16,178 bases of DNA, taken from the NCBI GenBank assembly GCA_001953115.1, contig LSSL01001414.1:1-16178 (forward strand), written 5' to 3'. This DNA comes from Smittium mucronatum (taxonomy: Eukaryota; Kickxellomycota; Harpellomycetes; Harpellales; Legeriomycetaceae). The notes under the pieces were generated by a model, which ran no database searches, had not been told where the DNA came from, and saw only the letters and a program-made list of their open reading frames with translations. The position numbers and the translations under genes are program-made. Below, piece after piece: positions 7,402 to 16,178 of this stretch (positions are counted from its first letter, which is position 1; each line of letters starts with the position of its first letter).

Positions 7402-10400
7402 TAAAATTTTATTTTAGTATACTTTGAAATGTAAAATATTAAGCCCCTATAATATGGCAAGATATATCATTCTTAAAACGTGAGAATGTGTTGAGTCCAA
7501 AATATTTTAGTAAAAAAAAAACTTTCGTAAATTGAATTCTTAAAATTATAGTATTTTATTGGTATTAAATTTTATATTGTAATTGCTTTGGTCCGAAATT
7601 CTTATTTTTTTTCATTATATGATTAATTTCCTACAATATATTCATACATAATTTTAAAAAATTTTGAAAAAATATAAGTTAAGATATTAAAATATGAAGT
7701 AGATTTGATATTATTAAATTTAAACTAAAATAAATTTGATTTTCTGATGTTAACTATAATAATAAATGCTTTTATATTTAGAGTAAAATTATGAAAAATT
7801 ATTATTAAAATAAAGCAATTAAAATTTGTTATCGGATTGATACGCGATTTTTATAATCTAAATAAGCAGTGTATTAATGATATTTTTTAATTAAAAAAAT
7901 GAAAATAATAATTCAGTATTGATATTTGCTATGTTTGTGATGGATTTTAGTAAAATATATGTTCAAAATAAATATAGTGGGTTTTAGTAAAGACTATATT
8001 AAAGCTTATTTAAAATTTTATAGAACTTAAAATTATAAATAATAAAATATTGGTGGCACACTAGTGTTAGACTTGTGTATTAATTAAATAAATCAAATTG
8101 AAAATTAGATTTTTTTTTATTTAATATAAAAATATATATAAGTGTGAAAAAAATTATATAGGCAGACTATATATGCTAAAATTTAGTTTTGGTGTATTTG
8201 AGGTAGATTAATAAATATAAAATTATATATAATTTTGTGTTTTATATCCAAAATTAAAATATAAATAGTTTATACGGAGTTGTATGGTATTTCAATCAAA
8301 TTTATTTAATTGTTAAATTTTGACATTTCAGATTTTTATATATTTATCGAATACTATATAACACCGATTTGCACAATATATGTAGTAAAGATAATAAAAT
8401 ATTATTAAAATGTTAATTTGTTGCAATATGTATTAAATTAAAATTAGAATAATTTTAAAGCTAATTTTACGTAGGTTTGTGGCAGACTTTGACTGTTATT
8501 TGTGGATATGTAGTGGATTTTGCATAATTTTATATATCTTAGTTTTCATTCATTAAAAGTTATATATTTTATGAATAAAATTTTTTTTATAGATTATAAT
8601 ACTTTTTAATATTATAATTGGATCAATATATAATATATGTAAGTTAAAATATTTCGTAAGACTTAAGCGTTGGAAATATAGCCTGATAAATCAAGATATT
8701 TTGGTGAAAAATATGATTCAGGAGATGTAATTTGTTTTTTAAAAAAATCAAATTTGTTCTTAATTTTCAAGAAAATAGAGTAAATACTGTGAATAAAATT
8801 TTAAATATTTTTAGAACAATGTCTGCTATAAAATTTACAGTATAGCTTAAAAAGTCCTAACACTATTGTAAATTTTTTTAAAAAAAGAAATAACCTTAAT
8901 AAAATATCCTCTAAAAAATTCATGAATTCATTAAAATCATATAGGGATATATTTAAACTTTGTAATATTAATATTTAAGAAAATAAATCGACTATCCGAA
9001 TATAAATTATTTTTTAATATAACTTCTACATATATAAAAATACCATGTTTAAAAGATTAAACTTTTTATACAAATAATTCTAATAAATAATAGTAAATAC
9101 CTAAAAGCATAATTTTCCAACATAAGTTAATAATTTTCTTTATTTTAACTGATTTTTTTTTTCATTATTATAAAGAAATTATATAAAATATTAATCAGTT
9201 TCAAATTTTTTTAAATATTTTATTATAAATAATCTATAAATTTTTTTCTATTACTGGATTTATTTTCTCTAACATCAGTAATAACTATGAAGGAAATATG
9301 GTATAAAAAAAATTTCAAGTCATAGAAATTTTTTATATCCTCTGTAATAATAACCGCCTAATCAAGTGTACCGATCAAGTAATTTAGTATAATTTAATTC
9401 TAATCAAATGATCGCTTTAACTTTGCTGGAATAAGTTCAAGTGAGCTTTGAGATATTAGCGAAAAATATGATTATTTTTTTTTGATTTTACTGCTTTTAA
9501 TTCATATTTTTTGAGTGTATAATAGTATGCGAGAAAATTTATGGAAAAATCAAAAAGATCACTTTAAGTTTATAAAATATTTTTCAAATATAAAAGATAG
9601 TATTAAAAATATTTTTTGATTTTTTGTTCAAAATATATTAACTTTCGATTAAAATTTTTTTTTTGAGTTAAAATAGGCACTTTTAAAAAATCTAAAATTA
9701 TATAGAAATAGTTTTTATTTGGAACATAATAAACTTAAATGAAATATTAAAAAATAAAATTATATTTTATTTATGAATTTTGTGATTTTTATAATTGAAA
9801 AATGCATATAAGAACTTATGTAATATATATTAAATGTGTTTAAAATTATCTTTGCATTACGTTATAAAGTGAATTTAACCCATATAAAGTATAATTATAT
9901 TTTTGAAAAAAAAGATTTCCCAATTTTTTGCTTAGAAATATTTTACATTGACTTTTATCGAAAAAAAAGCTCTTGTAAATGAATAATAATTTTTATTTGA
10001 AAGTTATTGAAACATTTTTAAACTGTGAATACTTATTTGTTTGATTAATCATATCAACTTTAGCAAAATCTTTAAAAAAACATTTTTAAATGTAGAAGTT
10101 ATAATAAAAATAAGCTAAATTAATTATTTTTTTGAAAATAGCATAATTAAATTGCGGCTGGTTTGAAAACCCATGCTAGACTCAATTAAATTCTTTCAAA
10201 TTAGGTGGATGATCTCTATCAAGCAAAGTAAACAACTTACAGTTTAAAATTTTAAAATTTTATGTTTTTTTATCTTTAAAAATTTACTCAATTTTCACTC
10301 GCTATAACATGGATAGTTTATTTTGATGTTTTTGAAAAATGAAAATTAGTTTTTTTAGAAATTTGATGAAACTACATGGAGCTCCACCTACTATTCTAGG

Positions 10401-10990
10401 AGGATATTTGAATTAATATACTCAAATATGTAAATAAAAAATATTTGAATTTATAATGGTATAAATGAAAATAAGCTCAAATTCTCATTTTAGTAAATAT
10501 TTCAATAATATCACAAATTTATCGTAAACATGTATTATGCTTAATGGAATTTTTTTAAATTTATATAAAAAATTTATTTAGATAAATATAATTTTTATTC
10601 GTAATTAATTATGGAATTATAATTATTATAAGTTATGGCCAAAAAATCTTGAGACCCCATTGTGCTTAAATAATCAAAAAATACTTCAGTTTTTAAAAAA
10701 TCAAGATAGATTTTTTGAAATTCTGATCATAAATTTATATTTAATTGTAAAAAATCATTAATTATTATTTTTTAGAAATAAAAAAAGTCCTTATTTATTT
10801 TTGTAAAAAGTTCGTTATAATCTTTGACAAATAAAATTATAACTAATGGTTTTAAAAATAAGTTTGAAAATTATTGAAATTATTTTGTATTAAGATTATG
10901 TAAGGATCAGGTTTAATAGGATGATTTTAATGATAAAAGGTAAAAGGATATACTAGTTAAAAATATAAAAGATAGGGAAAAAGACAAGTT
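7402..10990. other. Long A+T-rich stretch without supported genes
   Basis: I see no ORF of convincing length or composition on either strand. Local features are minor: an imperfect ~16-bp hairpin at 9300-9340 (8-base loop), and a short minus-strand piece at about 10182-10231 that reads like a protein fragment but has stops. Both are at the noise level for this composition. Confidence 0.6.
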
Positions 10991-10993
10991 GAA

Positions 10994-11023
10994 AAGCTTA
11001 GCCATTCCAAAATGTCTAAGCTT
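10994..11023 (+). promoter_or_regulatory. Hairpin around the start codon of the 11012 ORF
   Basis: AAGCTTAG (10994-11001) pairs perfectly with CTAAGCTT (11016-11023) across a 14-base loop that contains the ATG at 11012. If the ORF is transcribed, the start codon would sit in the loop. An 8-bp G+C-containing stem is more than expected locally. Confidence 0.3.
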
Positions 11024-11215
11024 CCTTATTTATACCATTTTTTATCTATTAAATTCAATTATGCTTACGGGAAGATTTCTTCATTTGATGAAACATTCAA
11101 TGCATGTACTGATTCTATTGATTCATTACAGATTATCAGTTTATATAGAATAAATATAAAGTATATATTTTCAATTTATTTTAATCTCATAAACTGGAGC
11201 TCTAGTCTTGAATAA
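11012..11215 (+). CDS. Hypothetical 67-residue protein
   Basis: ATG at 11012 (context AAAATGTC) opens 67 codons to TAA at 11215. The first half contains an acidic/polar segment (SSFDETFNACTDSIDSLQ). The second half is rich in Ile, Tyr and Phe, ending in WSSSLE; a weak hydrophobic stretch around residues 46-60 could be a membrane segment or chance. Base composition is slightly richer than the flanks. No family or partner gene is recognised, and no splice sites clearly extend it. It may be a chance ORF. Confidence 0.25.
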   Translation: MSKLPYLYHFLSIKFNYAYGKISSFDETFNACTDSIDSLQIISLYRINIKYIFSIYFNLINWSSSLE

Positions 11216-12900
11216 AAGTTTATCGTTTTTTTGAGCTAATAATTTGATAAAATTTTAGATTTAATCTAAATACAATTTAAAAATACGAAAAATTTTAAGC
11301 TCTTCTAACTTCTATATCTAAGAAATTAAAAATCGATAGATCAGATTTTATAAGTGTTTTTATAGTGTAATTTTATAAAGAATATTCGTAATTAATGGTA
11401 AAATTTTTATTTTATTTTATTTTAAACTGTTTAATAAAATGTTATTAGGTTAAATCTACGTAAAATAAAGAAACGAATTATTCCTATTTTTTAGAAATCA
11501 CTAATTGAAATTAAATTGAATTCAATCTCCTCTTATTAAGAGACCCCACTTTTCTTTTTTCTATCTTAAAAATTTTGTCAACTGTTATTCTTATTTTAGA
11601 GCTAGAGATACTAAATTTAATCAATAAGTTTTTTATTTAATAAGATATTTAATTTTTATTTGTTTTTTAGCCAAAATGAGTAAATGCATGGGCGGGTAGT
11701 AATTTAATCGATATGTAACTCTTAAAAAAATTAATACGCTAAAAAAATACGTTAATTAATTGTTATAAATAGAGCATATAATGATTTCCTCTCACCATTA
11801 AAAAAATTTATCTTTAAATTAATTATAAAATCATAATTTATATTAATTTATTTTAATTTAAAACTTAAACATTTTTTGAGAAAACAAAAAAAAAACTATG
11901 TTTCGATTTATAAAAATTTATCTCTAAAAGTTTTAAGAAAGAGTTGAAGTTTATGTTTTATTATTTTATACTACGAACGTTTACTTCCTTTATTTTTTAT
12001 ATGTAAGTATTTTTTTGAGAAAATGTATAAATGGGGCAATTTGAAGATATAATCTTTATAACTTATTAGTATTAATTGCAGATAGTATAAAATTTAATTA
12101 TTTTTCTTTCGAATTGCAAATTTATTTTCAGGATAAGCAAATTGGAAGGGAGCTGTATATTCCGCTAAATAGAAAAGAATGCCCTTTCCTAAATAAATAT
12201 CGAAAATTTATTAAATTATACATTTTCATAAATACTCATTCACTTTTACTTGAACATTTCCTTTATACCGATAACAATATTATATTACTGAAATAAAGTA
12301 ATTCCTAAAAATTATTAAAAAAAATTATCTGACCCCTCTTCTCAACAAAATCGCAAATTATTAAGAGAAATATGATCTTATTTTTTTTTTGCTATCATAC
12401 TATCATATTTTAAAAATAATACCTATTAAATTAATGAGAACACACTAAAATCATTTAAAAAAAAATTCCTCTTAAAAAAACCATTTTGAGCTCGTTTTTT
12501 ACATTAAGACTTGTTTTTGGTTAAAATACTGGGTCTGATTGTATTCCCTAAGTTTAAATATCTTTTCGTAAAATTTTTATTTAGTTTAAAAACAAGATAA
12601 AGGAATTATTATATCTTATGTAATTACTCATAATTAGTAAGATTAATAGTATAAACTGGTATTAATATTTGATTTTTATCTTAAATAAATTCCCTTTTTT
12701 TTATTTTAAATTCATCGATAAAGGATAACTTACTTGTAATATATTTAATTTTCTATGAAATGCATATAATTCCATCTCCTAATTATTTTTAGCAGCAAAA
12801 TGTTTAGAATGTCTGTAAATTCATATTAAAACAATTTATATTAATTTCATCTATCTGGTTAATATATTAGCATGATTTTTATCTCGGTTAAATAAATATA
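11216..12900. other. A+T-rich stretch with a weak spliced-ORF candidate
   Basis: The only thing of note is ATG at 11953 with a hydrophobic start (FYYFILRTF). It is followed by GTAAGT at 12003 and by an acceptor-like TTTATTTTCAG ending at about 12131, after which an open frame runs to TAA at 12296. Joining at these sites puts the second part out of frame, so a gene is not supported as such. GAGACCCCA occurs here (about 11541) and at about 10653. Confidence 0.5.
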
Positions 12901-12907
12901 ATATTAT

Positions 12908-13001
12908 CCAATAATCATAAATTATTATTTTAAATAATTTGATTGTCTAGATTAAAATTGCCAATAAAAATGATATGTTTGTTCTAGCAGAAATGACCAA
13001 T
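12908..13001 (+). promoter_or_regulatory. CCAAT cluster upstream of locus B
   Basis: CCAAT occurs at 12908-12912, 12961-12965 and 12997-13001. The middle one lies in ATTGCCAATAAAAATGAT, which matches the palindrome region of locus A (ATTGGCCAATAAAAACGAT) with two differences. The cluster lies about 200-300 bases before the single module of locus B and may be its promoter. Confidence 0.35.
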
Positions 13002-13202
13002 ATTAACGCTATTAATTTGTTCCATATTGTTTAATATTTTTGTAGTTTTTTCTCTACAAATAAAAAAATAAAATATGGGTGTGTTTAAAGTAACGTTTCT
13101 TTAAAAAAAATAAACGAATAGTATCGGCAAACCAAAATAAATACATTTATTTTATAAATCTAAAAGATTTATTTTTGTTATAAATTAGTTCTTAGTAATT
13201 TA

Positions 13203-13317
13203 AGGAAGCGGTAGTGATGTGTGATTTATATAGGAATCCTCATTCCCCTCATTTATATAATCGAATATTATTGAAATTTTTGGTAAGTTTTTATTTTTTA
13301 TTTCTAAAAAAAATTAG
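13203..13317 (+). repeat. Locus B: single exon/intron-like module
   Basis: The segment starting GAAGCGGTAGTGAT, with TATATAGGAATCCTCATT farther on, aligns with module 6 of locus A (GAAGCAGTGGGGAT; TATATGGATCCTCCATT). It is followed by GTAAGT at 13283 and an AAAAAAATTAG end at 13317. The intron-like part is only 35 bases, and the distal hairpin is not recognisable. It is a lone, diverged copy of the module, which shows that the unit exists outside the tandem array. Confidence 0.55.
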
Positions 13318-13342
13318 GGGGATGTGAAGGCCTTTTATGTAG

Positions 13343-13455
13343 TCAGATTAATTTCACTGTTTCTACATTTAGAAATTTTGGGCTTTGATTGTGGTGATAA
13401 TGAATAGAGAAAATTTGATTTTTTATCCAATATTTCCAATTTATAAATCTTGATG
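13343..13455 (+). other. Conserved tail segment of locus B
   Basis: This is the counterpart of 6061-6178. ATTTCAC, 17 bases, ATTTTGGGC and the following TGAATAGA occur in the same order and spacing as in locus A, with similarity fading toward TGATGCTG. All frames hold stops. The order module, tail, G/T-rich tract is the same in both loci, so the two are copies of one element. Confidence 0.5.
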
Positions 13456-13469
13456 CTGTTTTATTATAT

Positions 13470-14130
13470 TTGGTGTTGGATGAAGAGTGAGTTTGGTTAT
13501 TTTTGTGTTAGTTGGGGTGGTGTTCTTATGATAACGGTGATTTTTGAATTGTTTATTTGGCGGGTTGATAAATCGGTGTTGTTTGTGTATATATTGTGGG
13601 CGATGAATTTTAATTTCTAATAGATGGGGTTTGATTATTGAAGAGTGTAATTGTATAGTAAATGGAGGTTGATTAGCATTGGTGTATAGTAAATGAAGGG
13701 TGATTTATTATCCTGGATTAGATATATATTAATATTAAATAGTGATGGTTATTAGTAAATGAAGTGTGATGAGTGTTAAGATTTTTGTGTCTAATAAATG
13801 TAGCGTAATTAGTAAATATTATTATTAATAGCTCGTATGGGTGATAAGATTTTGCACACAATGAATTGAGTGCGTCGATTATTGAGTGTGAGTATAAATA
13901 TGGTGGGTGATAAGTGGATTTTTATCTTAGTTATTGTGCTGCGGTCTTATCAGTTATTTTTTTGGCAAATGAATGTTATGTTAAATTATTAATGTAATAT
14001 TACTTATATATTTAATAGTGAGTAATAATAGTATTTTATGAGTATATTTTGAATGATTAGTGGGTATTTAGTGTTTTTGATATAAAATTTTGAATATTGT
14101 TATATTGTATGAAAGATAGTGTTTAATTGT
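13470..14130 (+). other. G/T-rich tract after locus B with TAGTAAATG repeats
   Basis: The plus strand is G- and T-rich and almost free of C for over 600 bases. Within it TAGTAAATG recurs at 13656, 13687 and 13753, with a variant TAATAAATG at 13792, each followed by a G-rich word such as AAGGGTGAT or AAGTGTGAT. It looks like a degenerate tandem repeat. No ORF is supported. Confidence 0.5.
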
Positions 14131-15429
14131 AATGTATATAATTAAGATAGGTTTTTTTTAGTAATCTAAATTAAAATTGATATTTTATTTAACTTTTAAT
14201 TTTAAAAACTATTAAATATTTTATCCAATATTAAAAATTTTAAATATAAAATTTTATTGTATAAAAATTAAAATCAATAAGTTTTTTAGTTATTATTAAA
14301 TGGTTTATTTATTTTAAATAATTATTTCAATCTTAAACACATTAGTATTTAAGTACAATGAGGTAATTATAAATTTTTTTTGAAAAAGAATTATAATTTT
14401 TTAAATCATTTTTAAATAATACATTAATAAATACTTATAATGGATTTTTTTCCCACTTATTTTAAATTAATTTTGTAACCAAATTTTTGTTAAAGAAAAT
14501 AATAAATATGTAATTAAAAAGCGATTTTTATTTTTTCGATAATGGTTGGTTATTAGAAATACCCTCGTGGATTTTAAAGCTTTTAATTAAAAGTTTCCTC
14601 CGATTATTTATTCAACATAAGTTATCTTTTTACTCTTACATTATCTGGATAATACAACAAATTTCGTAAAAATTGTAAAGGGGTGTATATAATTATAATT
14701 TTTTATAAAAAATAGTTTATTATTATTAGATTAATAAACACCTAGAAAAGATGCCAACATTCGTTAAAATCATATTTCACTACAAAAAAAATTTGATATT
14801 GACTAAACCTAGAATACAGAAAAAGAAATCTCAAGCGTAATTTATCTAATTGTAAAAATTAAATTCTAATATTTTTACTTCGAATAAAATCTGAGTATAA
14901 TTTTTAATTATTTTCTCTTAATTATGTAATTTTATATTGACTTATATAGAAGTTTGAAGGTAAAGGTTATTATGTAATATAAGTAAATGGCTTAAATAAT
15001 ACATAAAAAATTTAGTTACTGTATCATTTTTTACATTTTAATAAATTTAAAATTATATGTTTAATCATATTAATTAGTAATATTTAATCGAATTTCCAAA
15101 ATATTTTATTGAAAAAATACAGAAAGGATAAAATTGGAAATAATTTATGGGGTTTTTGAAATATTAATTAATAAAAATAAAAATTACATGAAGTAAAAAA
15201 TTCTTGACGTATACGTATAATTTAACTTATTTTTCACCTAGGCTATGAGAATGAAGAGGTTAATTACAATATTTTTTTATCAAATTAGAAAATTAAATAT
15301 TAAATTAGTTATCGGAATTTAAATAATTTATTAAAAATGTATATTTAATTATTTCAGATGTATTTAGTACTCCCTAAACTCTAAATTTTAAATTTATTAA
15401 AGTAAGATGAAAAAATCACTAATTGAATT
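14131..15429. other. A+T-rich stretch without features
   Basis: Nothing supportable is seen on either strand: no ORF, no RNA gene and no repeat beyond simple A/T runs. It separates locus B from the GC-shifted block at the right end. Confidence 0.65.
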
Positions 15430-15522
15430 GATTTACAGGCTTTATTTTCAGGTATAACATCCCTTTTAATAACTAAGCAGTGAAAAAAAGATTTACAGAC
15501 TATATATCAGATATAACTACGC
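15430..15522 (+). repeat. Direct repeat at the edge of the GC-shifted block
   Basis: GATTTACAG begins two similar stretches 60 bases apart (15430-15463 and 15490-15522), each continuing to (A/G)TATAAC. They sit where base composition changes, and could be part of a terminal repeat or duplicated promoter of the transposon-like element. Confidence 0.45.
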
Positions 15523-15532
15523 AAGAAATTAT

Positions 15533-15551
15533 AAGATTCAACAAGAATCTT
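15533..15551 (+). other. Hairpin at the block boundary
   Basis: AAGATTC (15533-15539) pairs perfectly with GAATCTT (15545-15551) across AACAA. It lies at the junction between A+T-rich DNA and the GC-shifted block. Confidence 0.35.
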
Positions 15552-15573
15552 TTAAAAAAGATCCGGGGTTGAG

Positions 15574-15599
15574 CGTTAGACTTTTCAAAAGTGCTAACG
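15574..15599 (+). other. Long hairpin with one bulge
   Basis: CGTTAG-ACTTTT (15574-15585) pairs with AAAAGT-g-CTAACG (15587-15599), giving up to 12 pairs with one bulged G and a very tight turn. It is one of the longest stems in the window. Confidence 0.5.
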
Positions 15600-15648
15600 A
15601 AACCTGGTGAAATCGAGGGTTACGGTTAAACACAGGGAAGAAGAAAGG

Positions 15649-15744
15649 CCCTAACCCTAACCCTGAATAGCAGAAAAAAGCATAAATTAGCAGAAAAGAG
15701 GATAAATTAGCAGAAAAAGACGTAAAGTGAGGGTTAGGGTTAGG
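15649..15744. repeat. Inverted TTAGGG repeats enclosing three 20-base units
   Basis: CCCTAACCCTAACCCT (15649-15664) faces AGGGTTAGGGTTAGG (15730-15744), a perfect 15-bp inverted repeat of telomere-type sequence. The 65 bases between are almost exactly filled by three 20-base tandem units beginning TAGCAGAAAA (15668-15687, 15688-15707, 15708-15727). A related GGGTTACGGTTA lies at 15617-15628. The orientation (CCCTAA then TTAGGG) is opposite to that of a chromosome end-to-end fusion, so this is not a fusion scar. Confidence 0.7.
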
Positions 15745-15929
15745 ACTTAGTAACTCTTTATTTAGGATAGTAGGAAAAACCAGTAAACTAGAAACTAATC
15801 TACAGTAAAACTACTCCAAAGGCAACACTCTAGATCCGGCATAAAAAACCTTAGAGCTAGTCTCCAAGGAAAAAGCCTTCATATCCATAAAACTATACTA
15901 GAAAAAGAAAAAATGTAACGGCGGCGGCA

Positions 15930-16178
15930 ATGGTCACGGCTACTGGTCCGAAAAAGCTAAAGGAGGTTAAGACTAACTTCAAGATAAAAATTTAATAATC
16001 CGACAAACTTTTCAACATATCCGACCCCCATTTCACTACCGAGAAGAAGATTTTAAAGAGTAAGGAACCACCAACTGCTTCCGCTAGGTATTGCCCCCTA
16101 GTTTCTACAGCCGGTGGTCTAAAAAGATCACACTACCTCAACTTAACACCGTCCCCAGGTCGCTCACCTACGAATAGG
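15930..16178 (+). pseudogene. Transposon-like ORF start, interrupted by TAATAA, cut by the window end
   Basis: ATG at 15930 opens a frame of 83 codons to the window end, with only TAA TAA at codons 22-23 (15993-15998) as breaks. Codon choice in this frame (AAG, ACC, TTC, GAC, AAC, CTC) is clearly more coding-like than in the other two. The visible part is Lys/Thr/Ser/Pro-rich, basic and without a recognisable motif, as N-terminal regions of retrotransposon first ORFs often are. The same frame is free of TGA as far back as 15573, where its other stops are also only TAA or TAG. C-to-T mutation of CAA/CAG (for example repeat-induced point mutation in fungi) or a TAR=Gln code could explain that. 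Product and class are unknown. Confidence 0.45.

Larger units (their letters stand above)
15540..16178 (+). mobile_element. 5' part of a probable transposable element (partial)
   Basis: From about 15550 to the window end, G+C rises to ordinary values and simple A/T runs become rare. The block has hairpins, an inverted pair of TTAGGG repeats around three 20-base tandem units, then an interrupted ORF starting at 15930. A leader with repeats followed by an ORF fits the 5' end of a retrotransposon, but no diagnostic domain lies within the window. Class cannot be assigned. Alternatives are a subtelomeric repeat unit or part of a decayed host gene. Confidence 0.45.

Noticed and set aside
9300..9340. 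Imperfect ~16-bp hairpin as a microRNA precursor
   Set aside because: The stem is almost only A and T in DNA where such pairing is common; no other support.
10148..10231. Minus-strand protein fragment with DRDHPPNLKEF
   Set aside because: It reads like a gene remnant, but it is only about 16 codons before TGA and then TAG, and no family could be assigned. Too short to annotate.
11953..12296. Two-exon gene with a signal-peptide-like first exon
   Set aside because: GTAAGT at 12003 and TTTATTTTCAG near 12131 look good, but joining them gives a stop after about 12 codons, and the open frame to 12296 is in another phase.
15649..15744. Chromosome end or telomere fusion
   Set aside because: Only about two and a half TTAGGG units are present on each side, and their orientation is opposite to that of a head-to-head fusion; sequence continues beyond.
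15573..15929. Annotating the whole 5' part of the frame as coding
   Set aside because: Twelve of the 14 TAA/TAG codons lie here, and the stretch includes the tandem units and TTAGGG repeats, so a leader region is more likely than coding sequence.

Overview
The window looks like nuclear DNA from a very A+T-rich eukaryote (roughly four fifths A+T by eye). The evidence is: repeated GTAAGT...TTTAACN..TTTTAG intron-like segments of about 60-70 bases; good AxxATGG start contexts; no bacterial operon, Shine-Dalgarno or RNA-gene signature; and TTAGGG-type repeats near the right end. Short introns, TTAGGG repeats and a GC-shifted transposon-like block would suit a fungus. Several protists and some animals fit too, so I do not name a taxon.

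Left part (1-2235): gene-free A+T-rich DNA that turns, from about 1440, into a degenerate satellite built on AAGTTAA, with a clean 52-base tandem duplication. At 2236-2988 on the minus strand is the clearest coding sequence of the window: 250 codons in one frame, with a composition unlike its surroundings, broken by a single in-frame TGA at codon 136. The product is unrecognised: a disordered basic Ser/Pro-rich N-terminal half with a PPLY motif, and a probably folded C-terminal half. A weak 55-codon membrane-peptide ORF follows (3533-3700).

Middle (about 4280-6600, 'locus A'): the most unusual part. About eleven imperfect tandem modules of 146-162 bases (4360-5950) each consist of a ~92-base exon-like block and a ~65-base intron-like block bounded by GT and AG. 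The exon-like blocks carry up to two hairpins. The distal one, placed just before the donor, keeps its pairing by compensatory changes between some copies. A CCAAT-type palindrome lies upstream. A conserved segment, terminal hairpins and a G/T-rich tract lie downstream. A second copy of the whole layout, with one module only, lies at about 12900-14100 ('locus B'). Reading frames do not survive splicing, so structured non-coding RNA, or a decayed or satellite-like element family, seems more likely than a protein gene. This is inference.

Between the two loci, a small island of higher complexity (6960-7401) holds two convergent short ORFs. One of them needs a one-base correction in a run of seven A. 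The rest (7402-11000, 11216-12900, 14100-15430) is A+T-rich DNA with only weak ORFs.

Right end (about 15430-16178): base composition changes abruptly. A direct repeat, hairpins and a 15-bp inverted pair of TTAGGG repeats enclosing three exact-length 20-base tandem units precede an ORF start at 15930. That ORF has coding-like codon choice, is interrupted by TAATAA and runs off the window. I read this as the 5' end of a degenerating transposable element.
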